From CAIKMD01 sp963740675 (lineage in GTDB: Bacteria; Pseudomonadota; Alphaproteobacteria; ATCC43930; CGMCC-115725), in contig CAVUFS010000007.1 of NCBI GenBank assembly GCA_963740675.1, positions 496,001 to 560,000 on the forward strand: 64,000 nt of DNA. Reading direction: 5' to 3'. Below are positions 25,617-33,918 of this stretch, in pieces (positions within the stretch are counted from its first letter, which is position 1; every line of letters starts with the position of its first letter). Made by a program: the position numbers and the translations under genes. The notes below the pieces were generated by a model, which ran no database searches, was not told where the DNA came from, and was given only the letters and a program-made list of their open reading frames with translations.

Positions 25617-26759
25617 ATGCCGCAACCATGCAGCGCAGCGTTGTTTTCCGTCGCTTGTCTTTTCAGCATCGCGTTGCCAGCCGACGCTGAAAATCTCACG
25701 CCGAAGATCTCGACGATTTTCGCGGAAGAGAAACTCGATCCATCCATCATGGCCGGGCTCGACCAGGAGCTTGCGGTGCCGTCCTCGCTCCTCGACGCCG
25801 CCAAGAAAGAGGGCACGGTGCAGATTCGTCTGCAAATGAGCGAGCAGGAATTTGCGGGTATGAGCGAAACGTTCAGCGCGCGCTATCCCGGCATTCAACT
25901 CAACTACACGCGTGGCATCGGCCGCGAGCGCGCGATTGGACCCTTGATCGCGTTTCAGGCTGGCAACTACGTCACAGACGTCGTTGCCGCCTATGACACC
26001 AACTATGAGGATTATCGCGCCGCAAATGCGCTCGAAAAAATCAACGATCTGCCAGCCTATGCGCATCTCTGGCCCGAGATGAAAACCAAAGCGGGCACCG
26101 ATGGCGCCGACAAGATGAACTATTGGTGCCTCAGCTATTCGACACAGCGTGTACAGCCCGCCGATATCCCCAAGAGCTGGGACGATCTCGTCACCAATCC
26201 GCGCTGGAAGAACGGCAAAATCGGCATGTACAACGCGAGCGTTGCCTGGCTACCGCAGCTTCGCGAGGTGAACGGCGAGAAGTGGATGGTTGATTTCCTG
26301 ACCAAGCTGGTCAACGACATGCATGCCCAATACCGGAAAGAGACGCTCGCGGCGACCGACAAGCTCATCTCCGTCGGCGAATTCGATATTTTCGCTGCTG
26401 TGCAGGACTATGTCGTGGACCGTGACAAGCGGAACGGCGTTCCTGTTGCGGCCGAGTGCCCTTCGCCGATTCCGGCGAGCGCCGGCTACATCGGCATTTT
26501 CCGCGGTTCTCCTCATGTGAACGCGGCGAAGCTGTTCGTGAATTGGTATCTCAGCAAGGAAGGCCAAATCGCGGCCTTCCATTACGCGCGGCAAGTGCCC
26601 GTCAACATCGAGCTGAAGCGAAAGGAGTTTCTGCCGTTCCCCGAGCAGATCGAGGGCAAAAAGATCGCGCTGCGCACCGAAGCGACCCTCGCCGAAGCCG
26701 ACCATGTCGGCGACATTTGGGAGAAAATTTGGGCATCGGCCGGTAACAAAGCCCGTTAG
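25617..26759 (+). CDS. Extracellular solute-binding protein, family 1 (ABC importer)
   Basis: Periplasmic receptor of 380 residues, probably partner of the divergent double permease. The start at 25617 is set by GGGAGGA four to five bases upstream; the in-frame ATG at 25587 is weaker. The signal peptide (MPQPCSAALFSVACLFSIAL) ends near PADAENLTP. The mature part has the family-1 pattern: LLDAAKKEGTVQIRLQMSEQ, TDVVAAYDTNYEDY, PKSWDDLVTNPRWKNGKIG and NAAKLFVNWYLSKEGQIAAF. This pattern is shared by iron(III)-, phosphonate- and organic-acid-binding proteins; the ligand is open. Confidence 0.87.
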   Translation: MPQPCSAALFSVACLFSIALPADAENLTPKISTIFAEEKLDPSIMAGLDQELAVPSSLLDAAKKEGTVQIRLQMSEQEFAGMSETFSARYPGIQLNYTRGIGRERAIGPLIAFQAGNYVTDVVAAYDTNYEDYRAANALEKINDLPAYAHLWPEMKTKAGTDGADKMNYWCLSYSTQRVQPADIPKSWDDLVTNPRWKNGKIGMYNASVAWLPQLREVNGEKWMVDFLTKLVNDMHAQYRKETLAATDKLISVGEFDIFAAVQDYVVDRDKRNGVPVAAECPSPIPASAGYIGIFRGSPHVNAAKLFVNWYLSKEGQIAAFHYARQVPVNIELKRKEFLPFPEQIEGKKIALRTEATLAEADHVGDIWEKIWASAGNKAR

Positions 26760-26821
26760 GATCTGGCGTGAGTTAGGGTGGCCGCGCATCCAGGCGACCG
26801 ATTTCCCTTGCGGTTGTTCTT

Positions 26822-27382
26822 TCAGTCGTCGCCAATCGAACGAATGACCCGCGCCGGATTTCCTCCAACAAGGGTATTCGGGGGAACGTCCTTCGTGACG
26901 ACCGAACCCGCAGCCACAACCGAGTTTTCGCCTACCGTCACCCCGCCGATGATTGTTGCACCGGCTGCGATCCAGACGTTTCTCTCAATCACGATAGGCT
27001 TTCCGATTGTGACGGCGCGTCGCCGCGAAGGTTCAAGGGGATGGCTTGCCGTGATGAGGCTCACGTTCGGCCCGATCATCACATCGTCCGCGATGTCGAG
27101 TCCGCCAAAGTCATAGAAAGTGCAATTCTGATTTACGAAGACATTATGCCCGACGCGGATTTCGGCCCCGCCGGCAGTATAGAATGGCGGGATCAGTAGA
27201 AAGCTTTCATCGACCTTTTTACCGATGAGTTCGCTGAACAACGCCCGAATTTCGTCTGCATCGTTGAACGTCAAACGGTTCAGTGCGGCGGTGATCGCCA
27301 TCGCTCGTTTGACGTTTGCCACCATGGCCGCTGATTCTGGCGTCCTGCGATAAATAATCTTGGTGCCGTCCTCATTCGACAT
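26822..27382 (-). CDS. Hexapeptide-repeat O-acetyltransferase (Maa/NodL type)
   Basis: Acetyl-CoA-dependent acetyltransferase of 186 residues with a left-handed beta-helix. An N-terminal Mac-type segment precedes hexapeptide turns such as IRVGHNVFVNQNCTFYDFGG, IGPNVSLITASHP (active-site His), IGKPIVIERNVWIAAGATII and GVTVGENSVVAAGSVVTKDV. Length and motifs fit maltose/galactoside or nodulation-sugar acetyltransferases. AGGA lies ten bases before the ATG at 27382. It is convergent with the upstream binding-protein gene and apparently monocistronic. Confidence 0.88.
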   Translation of the reverse strand: MSNEDGTKIIYRRTPESAAMVANVKRAMAITAALNRLTFNDADEIRALFSELIGKKVDESFLLIPPFYTAGGAEIRVGHNVFVNQNCTFYDFGGLDIADDVMIGPNVSLITASHPLEPSRRRAVTIGKPIVIERNVWIAAGATIIGGVTVGENSVVAAGSVVTKDVPPNTLVGGNPARVIRSIGDD

Positions 27383-27842
27383 TCGCTATTTTTCCTCGGG
27401 CTACGGTTGAGCGCGCGTTTCGGCACACGAGGGCGGCACCGAGATTCGCTTAGTGTAGCCAAAAGCGGAAGGGCCGGAATCCACCCGATCCCGAAATTCA
27501 AACTGAGACGCTACTTGATTCCCGACCGCATTGGCGGCGCCGCGCGCGACCGGAAGAGCAGAGGATTCCGCCGAAGACGATGCGGCGGCGCGCTCGAAGC
27601 CACCTCGTCCCGGCGGTGGCCTTGGAAATGGGGCTCGACGCAGCAGTGGCGGAGGGAGTGCCCGCCGCGCATGGCGGATGACTGGCGGATTTGAGCGATT
27701 GGCGCGGGCTTCCTACGTTACCACCTAGGTAGTAGATGGCTCGCAGCGCACCTCTGTCCAATTTTCCTCCCAACTTGCGTTGCAACGGTTTCGCTACTCA
27801 ATGACTGACGCGTAACGCCGCTAAACCACCATGAGGACAATG
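27383..27842. other. Intergenic region without a recognisable gene
   Basis: About 460 bases between the divergent acetyltransferase and GST genes. Short open frames occur on both strands but none has a Shine-Dalgarno or a recognisable product. An imperfect 16-base palindrome with ACCTAGGT at its centre lies at 27719-27734, about 110 bases before the GST start, and could be an operator. The promoters of both flanking genes must lie here. Confidence 0.5.
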
Positions 27843-28718
27843 ATGACCGACACATCGACTTACACACCGCCGAAGGTCTGGGCCTGGGACAAACCCGATG
27901 GCGGGCGATACGCCAACACCAACCGGCCGATCGCCGGCCCGACCCATGAGAAGGAGCTGCCGGTCGGCAAGCATCCGCTGCAGCTTTACTCGCTGGCGAC
28001 GCCGAATGGTGTGAAGGTCACCATCATGCTGGAAGAGCTTCTGGCGCTCGGCCATCGCGGCGCCGAATACGATGCCTGGCCGATCAAGATCGGCGAGGGC
28101 GACCAGTTCGGCAGCGGCTTTGTCGCCATCAATCCGAATTCCAAGATCCCGGCTCTGCTCGACCGCTCCGAACCGAAGCCGGTTCGCGTATTCGAATCCG
28201 GTTCCATTCTCGTCTATCTCGCCGAAAAGTTCGGGTCCTTGCTGCCGACCGAGCGCGCCGCGCGCGCCGAATGTCTATCCTGGCTGTTCTGGCAGATGGG
28301 CAGCACGCCCTATGTCGGCGGCGGCTTTGGCCATTTCTACGCCTATGCGCAGACCAAGATCGAATATGCCATCAACCGCTTCACCATGGAGACGAAGCGG
28401 CAGCTCGATGTACTCGACCGGCGTCTGGCGGAAAGCGAATATATCGGCGGCGACAAGTACACGATCGCCGATATTGCGATCTGGCCGTGGTATGGCGGCC
28501 TTGCGCAATACAACCAGTATGGCGGCGGCGAATTCCTGTCGGTGCAGGAATACAAGAACCTGCAACGCTGGACGACGCAGATCGGCCAACGCCCGGCGGT
28601 GAAACGCGGCCGCAAGGTCAACCGGTTGAGCGGCGAGCCCGCGGATCAATTACACGAGCGGCACGACGCCAGCGATTTCGACACGAAGACGCAGGACAAG
28701 CTGACCGCCAAGAACTAA
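27843..28718 (+). CDS. yghU: Glutathione S-transferase-like disulfide-bond reductase (YghU type)
   Basis: Protein of 291 residues with the YghU/nu-class GST layout: an N-terminal extension (PKVWAWDKPDGGRYANTNRP), a thioredoxin-like domain with LYSLATPNGVKVTIMLEELL, and a helical C-terminal domain with GDKYTIADIAIWPWYG. YghU binds two glutathione molecules and reduces disulfides in the cytoplasm. GAGGA at 27833-27837 ends five bases before the ATG at 27843; ATGs at 27840 and 27831 are alternatives. A perfect 13-base-pair hairpin follows at 28724-28760. Confidence 0.9.
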   Translation: MTDTSTYTPPKVWAWDKPDGGRYANTNRPIAGPTHEKELPVGKHPLQLYSLATPNGVKVTIMLEELLALGHRGAEYDAWPIKIGEGDQFGSGFVAINPNSKIPALLDRSEPKPVRVFESGSILVYLAEKFGSLLPTERAARAECLSWLFWQMGSTPYVGGGFGHFYAYAQTKIEYAINRFTMETKRQLDVLDRRLAESEYIGGDKYTIADIAIWPWYGGLAQYNQYGGGEFLSVQEYKNLQRWTTQIGQRPAVKRGRKVNRLSGEPADQLHERHDASDFDTKTQDKLTAKN

Positions 28719-28723
28719 GGACC

Positions 28724-28760
28724 GCCGCGGCGCATCCTGGCCATCACGATGCGCCGCGGC
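28724..28760 (+). terminator. Perfect 13-bp hairpin after yghU
   Basis: GCCGCGGCGCATC (28724-28736) pairs perfectly with GATGCGCCGCGGC (28748-28760) around an 11-base loop, starting five bases after the stop codon. The T-tract is weak (ATACCTTGTCT), so termination may be partial, or the hairpin may protect the mRNA end. Confidence 0.6.
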
Positions 28761-28853
28761 ATACCTTGTCTGCGCGATCGGCAAATGGGTAATGTCGCTT
28801 CTCACATAATCGGCTTATCGATAAACAGATTCGTGAAATTAAGGGGGATAATG

Positions 28854-29867
28854 ATGGTAACGCGTGGATTGCTGCGCTCGGCTATCGTCGCGCTGGCGGG
28901 GGCGACGTTGATGGCCGCATCCGCACGGGCGGCGGACTCGACCCAGGTGACCTTGGCGCTGCCGTCGGTCAACATTTCGTTCACGGCGCTTTATCTCGCT
29001 GAGGATTTGCACCTCTGGTCCGACCAAGGCCTCGAGGTCAAAACCATCGTCCTGCCGGGCGTCGGCACGAACAATGCCGTCATCAACGGCTCGGTCCAAT
29101 TCGCCATCGGCTCATCCGACGCGATCACGCGCGGTTGGGCACATGGCCAGCACATGCAGGCGATCGGCGCCGGCGTCAAAAAGACCATGGAATGGGTGAT
29201 GATCCGCAAGGAAGTCGCCGACGCCGCGCATTTCGACCCGAACGCGCCGTTAGCCGAGCGCGCGAAAATCCTGAAGGGACGCAAGATCGCGGTCACCTCC
29301 ATCGGCTCGCTGCCCGACGCGGTACTGCGTTCGGTCGCGAACGAAGCCGGCATCCACGCCGACGATATGTCGATTGCGACGATGCTGCCGCCCGAGATCA
29401 TGGCAGCCTGGAAGACGAAGCAGATCGACGGCTTCTCGAACGCGATGCCTTACGCGCAGCAGGTGATGGCTGACGGATCGGGCGTGATGGTCTCGGATCC
29501 CACCAAGGGCGAGCCGACCAAGTACTTCCCGATCGCGGCGTCGATCGTCACCGTGCGCGCCGATTACTGCCCGGTGCATAAAGATCTTTGCACCAAGTTC
29601 ATGGACGGCATGATCGCGGGCATGAAGATCGTGGTGAGCGATCGTGAGAAGACCCTGGCCGAAATGAAAAAGCGCTTCCCCGCCTATGACGACACCGTCC
29701 TCGGCATGGCGTATGACGCGCTGAAGGACGCGGAGAATATGCCGCCGCGCGTCGATCCGGCTGCGATGGAAAACGGCGACCGAATGAATATCGGGGCCGG
29801 CTTCATGAAGCCCGACGAGAAGCTCAAAGACTACGCGCCGCTGATCGACAACAGCTACATCAAGTAG
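28854..29867 (+). CDS. ABC transporter substrate-binding protein, NMT1/SsuA type
   Basis: Periplasmic receptor of 337 residues in the nitrate/sulfonate/taurine-binding family. AAGGGGG (28841-28847) supports the tandem ATGs at 28851 and 28854; the ATG at 28749 lacks this. The signal peptide ends SARA before ADSTQVTLALP. The mature part begins VNISFTALYLAEDLHLWSDQ, with GRKIAVTSIGSLPDAVLRSV as the hinge segment. No permease or ATPase is adjacent. A strong terminator follows at once. Distinct in sequence from the other NMT1 protein at 1718-2671. Confidence 0.87.
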   Translation: MVTRGLLRSAIVALAGATLMAASARAADSTQVTLALPSVNISFTALYLAEDLHLWSDQGLEVKTIVLPGVGTNNAVINGSVQFAIGSSDAITRGWAHGQHMQAIGAGVKKTMEWVMIRKEVADAAHFDPNAPLAERAKILKGRKIAVTSIGSLPDAVLRSVANEAGIHADDMSIATMLPPEIMAAWKTKQIDGFSNAMPYAQQVMADGSGVMVSDPTKGEPTKYFPIAASIVTVRADYCPVHKDLCTKFMDGMIAGMKIVVSDREKTLAEMKKRFPAYDDTVLGMAYDALKDAENMPPRVDPAAMENGDRMNIGAGFMKPDEKLKDYAPLIDNSYIK

Positions 29868-29874
29868 CGTGCCT

Positions 29875-29923
29875 GTCGCGCGCGCCGGGCACTCTACAAG
29901 TGCTCGGGCGCGCGACCGGTTTT
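29875..29923 (+). terminator. Rho-independent terminator
   Basis: GTCGCGCGC (29875-29883) pairs with GCGCGCGAC (29908-29916), and GCAC (29889-29892) with GTGC (29900-29903). CGGTTTT follows. It begins eight bases after the stop of the NMT1-type binding-protein gene. Confidence 0.75.
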
Positions 29924-30230
29924 AGCGGCCCCCGTTGCCGGCGAAACACTTGTTGAAGCGTGCCCTCGCCGTCTGGCTCGCCGGGACCTTGATGACGTCG
30001 CGCTTGCCAGTCGGCCGTTGGATCGTGACGGAGCCGCCTGTCGCCAAGGCGTCGATGGTTGCGCGCGGCAGCCCGAATTCGAACGAATGGATCAGGGCCT
30101 GAACGATATTGGTCTGCGTGCGATAGGCGTTGCCGATCGCGAACGTGACGCTCTTGCCGTCGAGAAAAAGCCGAAAAGCCTGCCCAACAAGAGCCGCGCG
30201 GTTGCGACTCGAACCGCGCTTCGCTAGTTT
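29922..30230 (-). pseudogene. 3' fragment of an unidentified gene beside tRNA-Ser
   Basis: The minus strand encodes a protein-like C-terminus: GKSVTFAIGNAYRTQTNIVQ, FEFGLPRATIDALATGG, SVTIQRPTGKRDVIKVPASQ and ARFNKCFAG, ending at a TAA at 29922. No ATG, GTG or TTG with a ribosome site starts it. Upstream, the frame runs into the antisense strand of tRNA-Ser, which cannot be its true N-terminus. It looks like the last 85 or so residues of a secreted or envelope protein whose 5' part has been lost. I do not recognise the family. Confidence 0.5.
30202..30230 (+). promoter_or_regulatory. Candidate promoter of tRNA-Ser
   Basis: TTGCGA (30202-30207) and TAGTTT (30225-30230) are separated by 17 bases. 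The expected start of transcription, near 30237, is 14 bases before the mature tRNA 5' end. The boxes resemble sigma-70 -35/-10 elements. Confidence 0.5.
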
Positions 30231-30250
30231 TAGGAGGTTCCCAAAGAGCG

Positions 30251-30340
30251 GGAGGGGTGGCCGAGCGGTCGAAGGCGCACGCTTGGAAAGCGTGTATACG
30301 GGAAACCGTATCGTGGGTTCGAATCCCACTCCCTCCGCCA
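30251..30340 (+). tRNA. tRNA-Ser (anticodon GGA)
   Basis: Ninety bases that fold as a class II tRNA. The acceptor arm GGAGGGG pairs with the segment before discriminator G, and the 3' CCA is encoded (30338-30340). The anticodon loop CTTGGAAAG gives anticodon GGA, reading serine codons UCC and UCU. A long variable arm (ATACGGGAAACCGTAT) and the T-loop TTCGAAT within GTGGG/CCCAC complete the serine pattern. No integrase or attachment repeat is seen beside it. Confidence 0.97.
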
Positions 30341-30423
30341 GCCTACGCTCTTCGACGAACTCAGCCTTGTCGACCCACGATGATCGGCAAGGAAAAGAAA
30401 CAGCAAAGCGAAAGTCGGGCGGT

Positions 30424-31206
30424 ATGGCGAGTGAAGCGTTGGTGACGGTGGGCGGCGTCGAGATCGAGGTCGCGCGCCGGGGTAGCGGCAAGCCGCTGTT
30501 GTTGATACCGGGCGAAGACATGCTGGAGGCCGATTCCGCCTTCGTCGCCGGGCTGGCCAAGAATTCCGAAGTGATCATCCCCTCGCCGCCTGGTTTTGGC
30601 CGCTCCAGCCGACCCGATTGGCTGACGCGGCCGGCGGATCAGGCCTATGTTCTGCTATCGCTCCTGAAAAAGCTCGGCCTGTCGCGCGTGCCGGTGGTCG
30701 GCTGCTCATTCGGCGGCTGGATCGCCGCCGAGATGGCGGTGATGGACGACGATTGCTTCTCCCGCATCGCGCTGATCGGCCCTTACGGCGTGAAGTTCGG
30801 CGGGCCGACCGAGAGCGATTTCGCCGATATCTATCAGCTCGGCCCGGCGAAGGCCGCGGCGCTGAAATTCCGCGAGCCGGAAAAAATGAAGCGCGATGTG
30901 TCGAAGCTCAGCGACGAGGAGCTCGGCCGCATCGCGCGCGATCTGGAATCCTTCGCTCGCTTTGGCTGGGAGCCCTATCTGCACAATCCCAAGCTGAAGC
31001 ATCTGCTCTATCGCGTCACGGCGCCGACCCTGATTTTGTGGGGCGAGAAAGACGGCATTGCCGGGGCCGATTATGCGCGCGGCTTCGCAAAGCTGATCGC
31101 CGGCGCGCGCGTCGCGACCGTCGCCGATGCCGCGCATTACCCGCATATCGAGCAGCCCGACACCGTATTGCGTCACGTCACCGACTTCCTGGGAGATGCG
31201 AAATGA
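30424..31206 (+). CDS. Alpha/beta hydrolase
   Basis: Hydrolase of 260 residues with the alpha/beta fold. The nucleophile is Ser95 in the elbow GCSFGG. The acid is the Asp in ILWGEKDGIAG and the base the His in ADAAHYPH near the C-terminus. The start at 30424 gives a normal N-terminus (MASEALVTVGGVEIEVARRG); the longer open frame upstream passes through the tRNA gene and is not real. The stop overlaps the start of the luciferase-like gene by four bases, so the pair works together, for example an esterase or C-C hydrolase beside a flavin oxygenase. No signal peptide. Confidence 0.88.
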   Translation: MASEALVTVGGVEIEVARRGSGKPLLLIPGEDMLEADSAFVAGLAKNSEVIIPSPPGFGRSSRPDWLTRPADQAYVLLSLLKKLGLSRVPVVGCSFGGWIAAEMAVMDDDCFSRIALIGPYGVKFGGPTESDFADIYQLGPAKAAALKFREPEKMKRDVSKLSDEELGRIARDLESFARFGWEPYLHNPKLKHLLYRVTAPTLILWGEKDGIAGADYARGFAKLIAGARVATVADAAHYPHIEQPDTVLRHVTDFLGDAK

Positions 31207-32372
31207 GAGCTTGGCACTTCACGGAAATGCCCTATCCGCATTATCCGCAAGACGAGCCGGCGACGCGCATCAACCTGCCGAACAAATTCTTCGATCCGAA
31301 AGTCGGCGCCGATCTCTATAACCGCTATCTCGACGAGCATATGATCGCCGACGAGCTCGGCCTCGATCTGATGCTCAACGAGCATCACCAGACGCCGAGC
31401 TGCATGGATACCTGCGCGCCGCTGACCGCCGCGATCCTGGCGCGGCAGACGAAGAACGCGCGCATCTGCGTGCTGGGCAATCCAATCGGCCATCGCAACG
31501 ATCCGATCCGCGTTGCCGAAGAAATGGCGATGATCGATTGCATCTCGCGCGGGCGGCTCGATTGCGGCTTCGTGCGCGGCGTTCCGTATGAGATCTATGC
31601 CGCCAACACCAACCCAACCTATACGGGCGAGAAGCTCTGGGACGGTATCGATCTCGTCATCAAGGCTTGGGGCCAGGTCGACACGCCGTTCAATTACGAA
31701 GGCCGTTTCTGGCATCGCCGCAGCATCAATGTGTGGCCGCGGCCGATCCAGTCGCCGCATCCGCAAATCTGGGTGACGGGGTCGAGCGATCTCGAGACGC
31801 CACGGCGCTGCGGCGAGCGCGGCTGGGTATTCGCGAACTTCCTGCTGCCGCATGACAAGGTGAAGCCGCTCTTCGACACGTATCGCAAGCATTTCGTCGA
31901 ACACGGCCTCCCCGGCGGCGGCGGTTGCGCCTACATGCCACTGGTTCATGTCGCCGAGTCCGACAGCGAAGCGGATAAGGGCGCGGAAGAGCTGCGCTGG
32001 TATCTGACGGCGCCGAAAGCCGAGCCGCATTTCCGCAACCCGCCCGGCTATATGCCGGTCGTCGCCAATGTGAAGGCGATGCGCGCGACGCAAGGCCCCA
32101 ACGAACGCGCGGCGCGCACCGCATCGCTCGACTGGCTGCGCGAACAAGGCATCCTGATCAGCGGCACGCCCGACAATGTCGTGAAGCAGATCAAGCGCTT
32201 CTACGATCTCGTCGGCGGCTTCGATCATCTGTTGATGATGGATCACGCCGGCTTCATGGGGCATGAGCGCACGGTCAAGGCGATGACGCTCTTTGCCCGC
32301 GAAGTCTACCCGCAGATCAAAGACCTGCCGCGTACCACGCCGCTGAAAATCGCAAGCGCCGCCGCGGAGTAG
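31203..32372 (+). CDS. Luciferase-like (LLM class) flavin-dependent monooxygenase
   Basis: TIM-barrel oxygenase of 389 residues in the bacterial luciferase family, which uses FMNH2 or F420 from a separate source. Typical segments are LMLNEHHQTPSCMDTCAPL, ICVLGNPIGHRNDPIRVAEE, ISRGRLDCGFVRGVPYEIYA and PRPIQSPHPQIWVTGSSD. The ATG at 31203 overlaps the hydrolase stop (ATGA), which fixes the start. The C-terminal part GTPDNVVKQIKRFYDLVGGF is the family end motif. Substrate unknown; such pairs with hydrolases occur in Baeyer-Villiger or desulfonation routes. Confidence 0.9.
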   Translation: MRAWHFTEMPYPHYPQDEPATRINLPNKFFDPKVGADLYNRYLDEHMIADELGLDLMLNEHHQTPSCMDTCAPLTAAILARQTKNARICVLGNPIGHRNDPIRVAEEMAMIDCISRGRLDCGFVRGVPYEIYAANTNPTYTGEKLWDGIDLVIKAWGQVDTPFNYEGRFWHRRSINVWPRPIQSPHPQIWVTGSSDLETPRRCGERGWVFANFLLPHDKVKPLFDTYRKHFVEHGLPGGGGCAYMPLVHVAESDSEADKGAEELRWYLTAPKAEPHFRNPPGYMPVVANVKAMRATQGPNERAARTASLDWLREQGILISGTPDNVVKQIKRFYDLVGGFDHLLMMDHAGFMGHERTVKAMTLFAREVYPQIKDLPRTTPLKIASAAAE

Positions 32373-32393
32373 TCGCTTACACTCGCCGTGAGC

Positions 32394-32609
32394 TTAAATC
32401 TTTTGACGGTGATTAAGGGCTCTTAACTGGAACCAAGCCGCCGCCAAGGCCCCTACTACGGCAAGTGCAATGACTGCGAGCAGTCGCAGAGTCCACGCCT
32501 GCCCTGTACCATGCGGCAAGCCCTTGGTGATCCAGCGGGTAGCCACGAGTAAGGAGAGCGCCACCGCAATCGCGGTGATATCGAGCAAGAAAAAACGCCA
32601 ATAACGCAT
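32394..32609 (-). CDS. Small membrane protein with two predicted helices
   Basis: ORF of 71 residues: MRYWRFFLLDITAIAVALSL forms the first helix and LLAVIALAVVGALAAAWFQL the second, with a short positively charged loop between them and RALNHRQKI at the end. AGGGCTT lies shortly before the ATG at 32609. The hydrophobic pattern and inside-positive charges suggest a real protein. I do not recognise a family, and it has no operon partner. Confidence 0.5.
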   Translation of the reverse strand: MRYWRFFLLDITAIAVALSLLVATRWITKGLPHGTGQAWTLRLLAVIALAVVGALAAAWFQLRALNHRQKI

Positions 32610-32739
32610 ACTAAGCCCTGACTATCCGGAAATTTATGAGCAGTGGACGCCTTTTTCTCCGGCTCTACGTCCATTGTCTGGAGAAGAGGGCGATTGCATA
32701 GGTCGTCCGCTTTCGCGGGAATAACATCCTCTCAAAGAG

Positions 32740-33777
32740 TCAATTCGCGCCGACGCCGAACATTGGTTTGGCGCGCTCGATCACCGCCGGCGAGATGTCG
32801 TCGATCTGCTTGATCGTGTCGACGATCTGCTCTGCGCCGAGCGGATGGATTTCGAGATTCTGTTTTTTCGCTTCCTCGAGCAGCGCGGGATCAGCCAGCG
32901 TTGCCGCGAAAGCCTCACGCAAGGCCGCGAGACGCGGCGCCGGCACACTGGACGGCGCCATGAAGGGGCGGCCGAAATACCAGGGGCCCGCGAGCAGCAT
33001 CAGCAATTGCCGGTCCTCTTCGCTTTTCACGAGGTCGAAGGCATTCGGCACATCGGGCATATCGGGATCCGGCGCCAGATTGGCACGCACCGGAATCTGC
33101 AATTGCTTTGCCTGATACGTCGGCCAGAAGGTCGATTTCAGCGTCATCGCCATGACGCCGCAGAAGCCCTGCACCTCGCCGCGCTCCGACGCTTGCCGAA
33201 GCTCGCCGAGATTCGTGTAGCCGGGCACGATCTTGAAATCCAAGTGCAGCACCGCCTCGAAGACGCGGTCGCCGGCATAGGTACCGCCGGTCGTTGCCGT
33301 GCTGCCGACGATGAAATGCTTGGACTGAAGATCGGCGAGCGTCATCGGCTTATCGGTCCAGAAGCCGCAATTGTAGTAATCGGTCGTCATGCTGCCGAGC
33401 CAATTGAGCTTCAGCGGATCGAAATTCGCGACCTCGGGCTGCAGCTTATGCTGCACCGTCGTGACCGGGTTCACCATGCCAAGCACGGTGCCGTCGCGCG
33501 GCGCGGCATTGTTGACGTAGTTGAGCGCGACGAGGCTTCCGGCGCCGGGCATGTTCTGCACGATGATCGTCGGCTCGCCGGGAAGGTGCGCCGGCATGAA
33601 ACGCGCCAGCAGGCGGGCATAAATATCGAACCCGTCGCCGACGCCAAAGCCGACGATGATTCGCACTGTCTTGCCGTGATAGAAATCGGCGATCGGGTCG
33701 GCGGCGCGAGCCGGCAGCGTGGCCGTTGTCATGAGCAGTCCGGCGATCAGCCCCAGCCATCCCGTCTTCCGTTGCAT
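32740..33777 (-). CDS. Tripartite tricarboxylate transporter receptor (TctC/Bug family)
   Basis: Periplasmic solute receptor of 345 residues for a TTT-type secondary transporter. The start at 33777 is preferred over the ATG at 33825 because GGGGGAA precedes it and a signal peptide follows (MQRKTGWLGLIAGLLMTTAT, ending ARA before ADPIADFYHG). Family segments are FYHGKTVRIIVGFGVGDGFD, PTIIVQNMPGAGSLVALNYV and NPVTTVQHKLQ. Bug proteins bind carboxylates through a water-filled pocket. No TctA or TctB gene is adjacent; the nearest is the fused TctAB at 45367-47355. Confidence 0.88.
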   Translation of the reverse strand: MQRKTGWLGLIAGLLMTTATLPARAADPIADFYHGKTVRIIVGFGVGDGFDIYARLLARFMPAHLPGEPTIIVQNMPGAGSLVALNYVNNAAPRDGTVLGMVNPVTTVQHKLQPEVANFDPLKLNWLGSMTTDYYNCGFWTDKPMTLADLQSKHFIVGSTATTGGTYAGDRVFEAVLHLDFKIVPGYTNLGELRQASERGEVQGFCGVMAMTLKSTFWPTYQAKQLQIPVRANLAPDPDMPDVPNAFDLVKSEEDRQLLMLLAGPWYFGRPFMAPSSVPAPRLAALREAFAATLADPALLEEAKKQNLEIHPLGAEQIVDTIKQIDDISPAVIERAKPMFGVGAN

Positions 33778-33918
33778 TTTCACATTCCCCCGCGTTTCGT
33801 TTTGCTCGCAAACAGTGCGCGGCATAACCTTGGCTTAACCTATAAACCTTCAAGACGCAGCGATTTCAAGCCTATCGTGGTTGCACAAAAACGCGGCCTC
33901 GTTCACGATAATCCCATC

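Noticed and set aside
27498..27785. Minus-strand 95-codon ORF between the acetyltransferase and GST genes
   Set aside because: Low-complexity Ser/Ala/Arg sequence, no ribosome site, no family resemblance.
30251..30340. tRNA-Ser as attachment site of a genomic island
   Set aside because: No integrase gene, no repeat of the tRNA 3' end and no mobility genes are found within the window.
29922..30578. Minus-strand open frame of 218 codons as one gene
   Set aside because: Its middle is the antisense translation of tRNA-Ser (GVGFEPTIRFPVYTLSKRAP) and its start lies inside the alpha/beta hydrolase gene. Only the last part upstream of the tRNA looks protein-like and is listed as a fragment.
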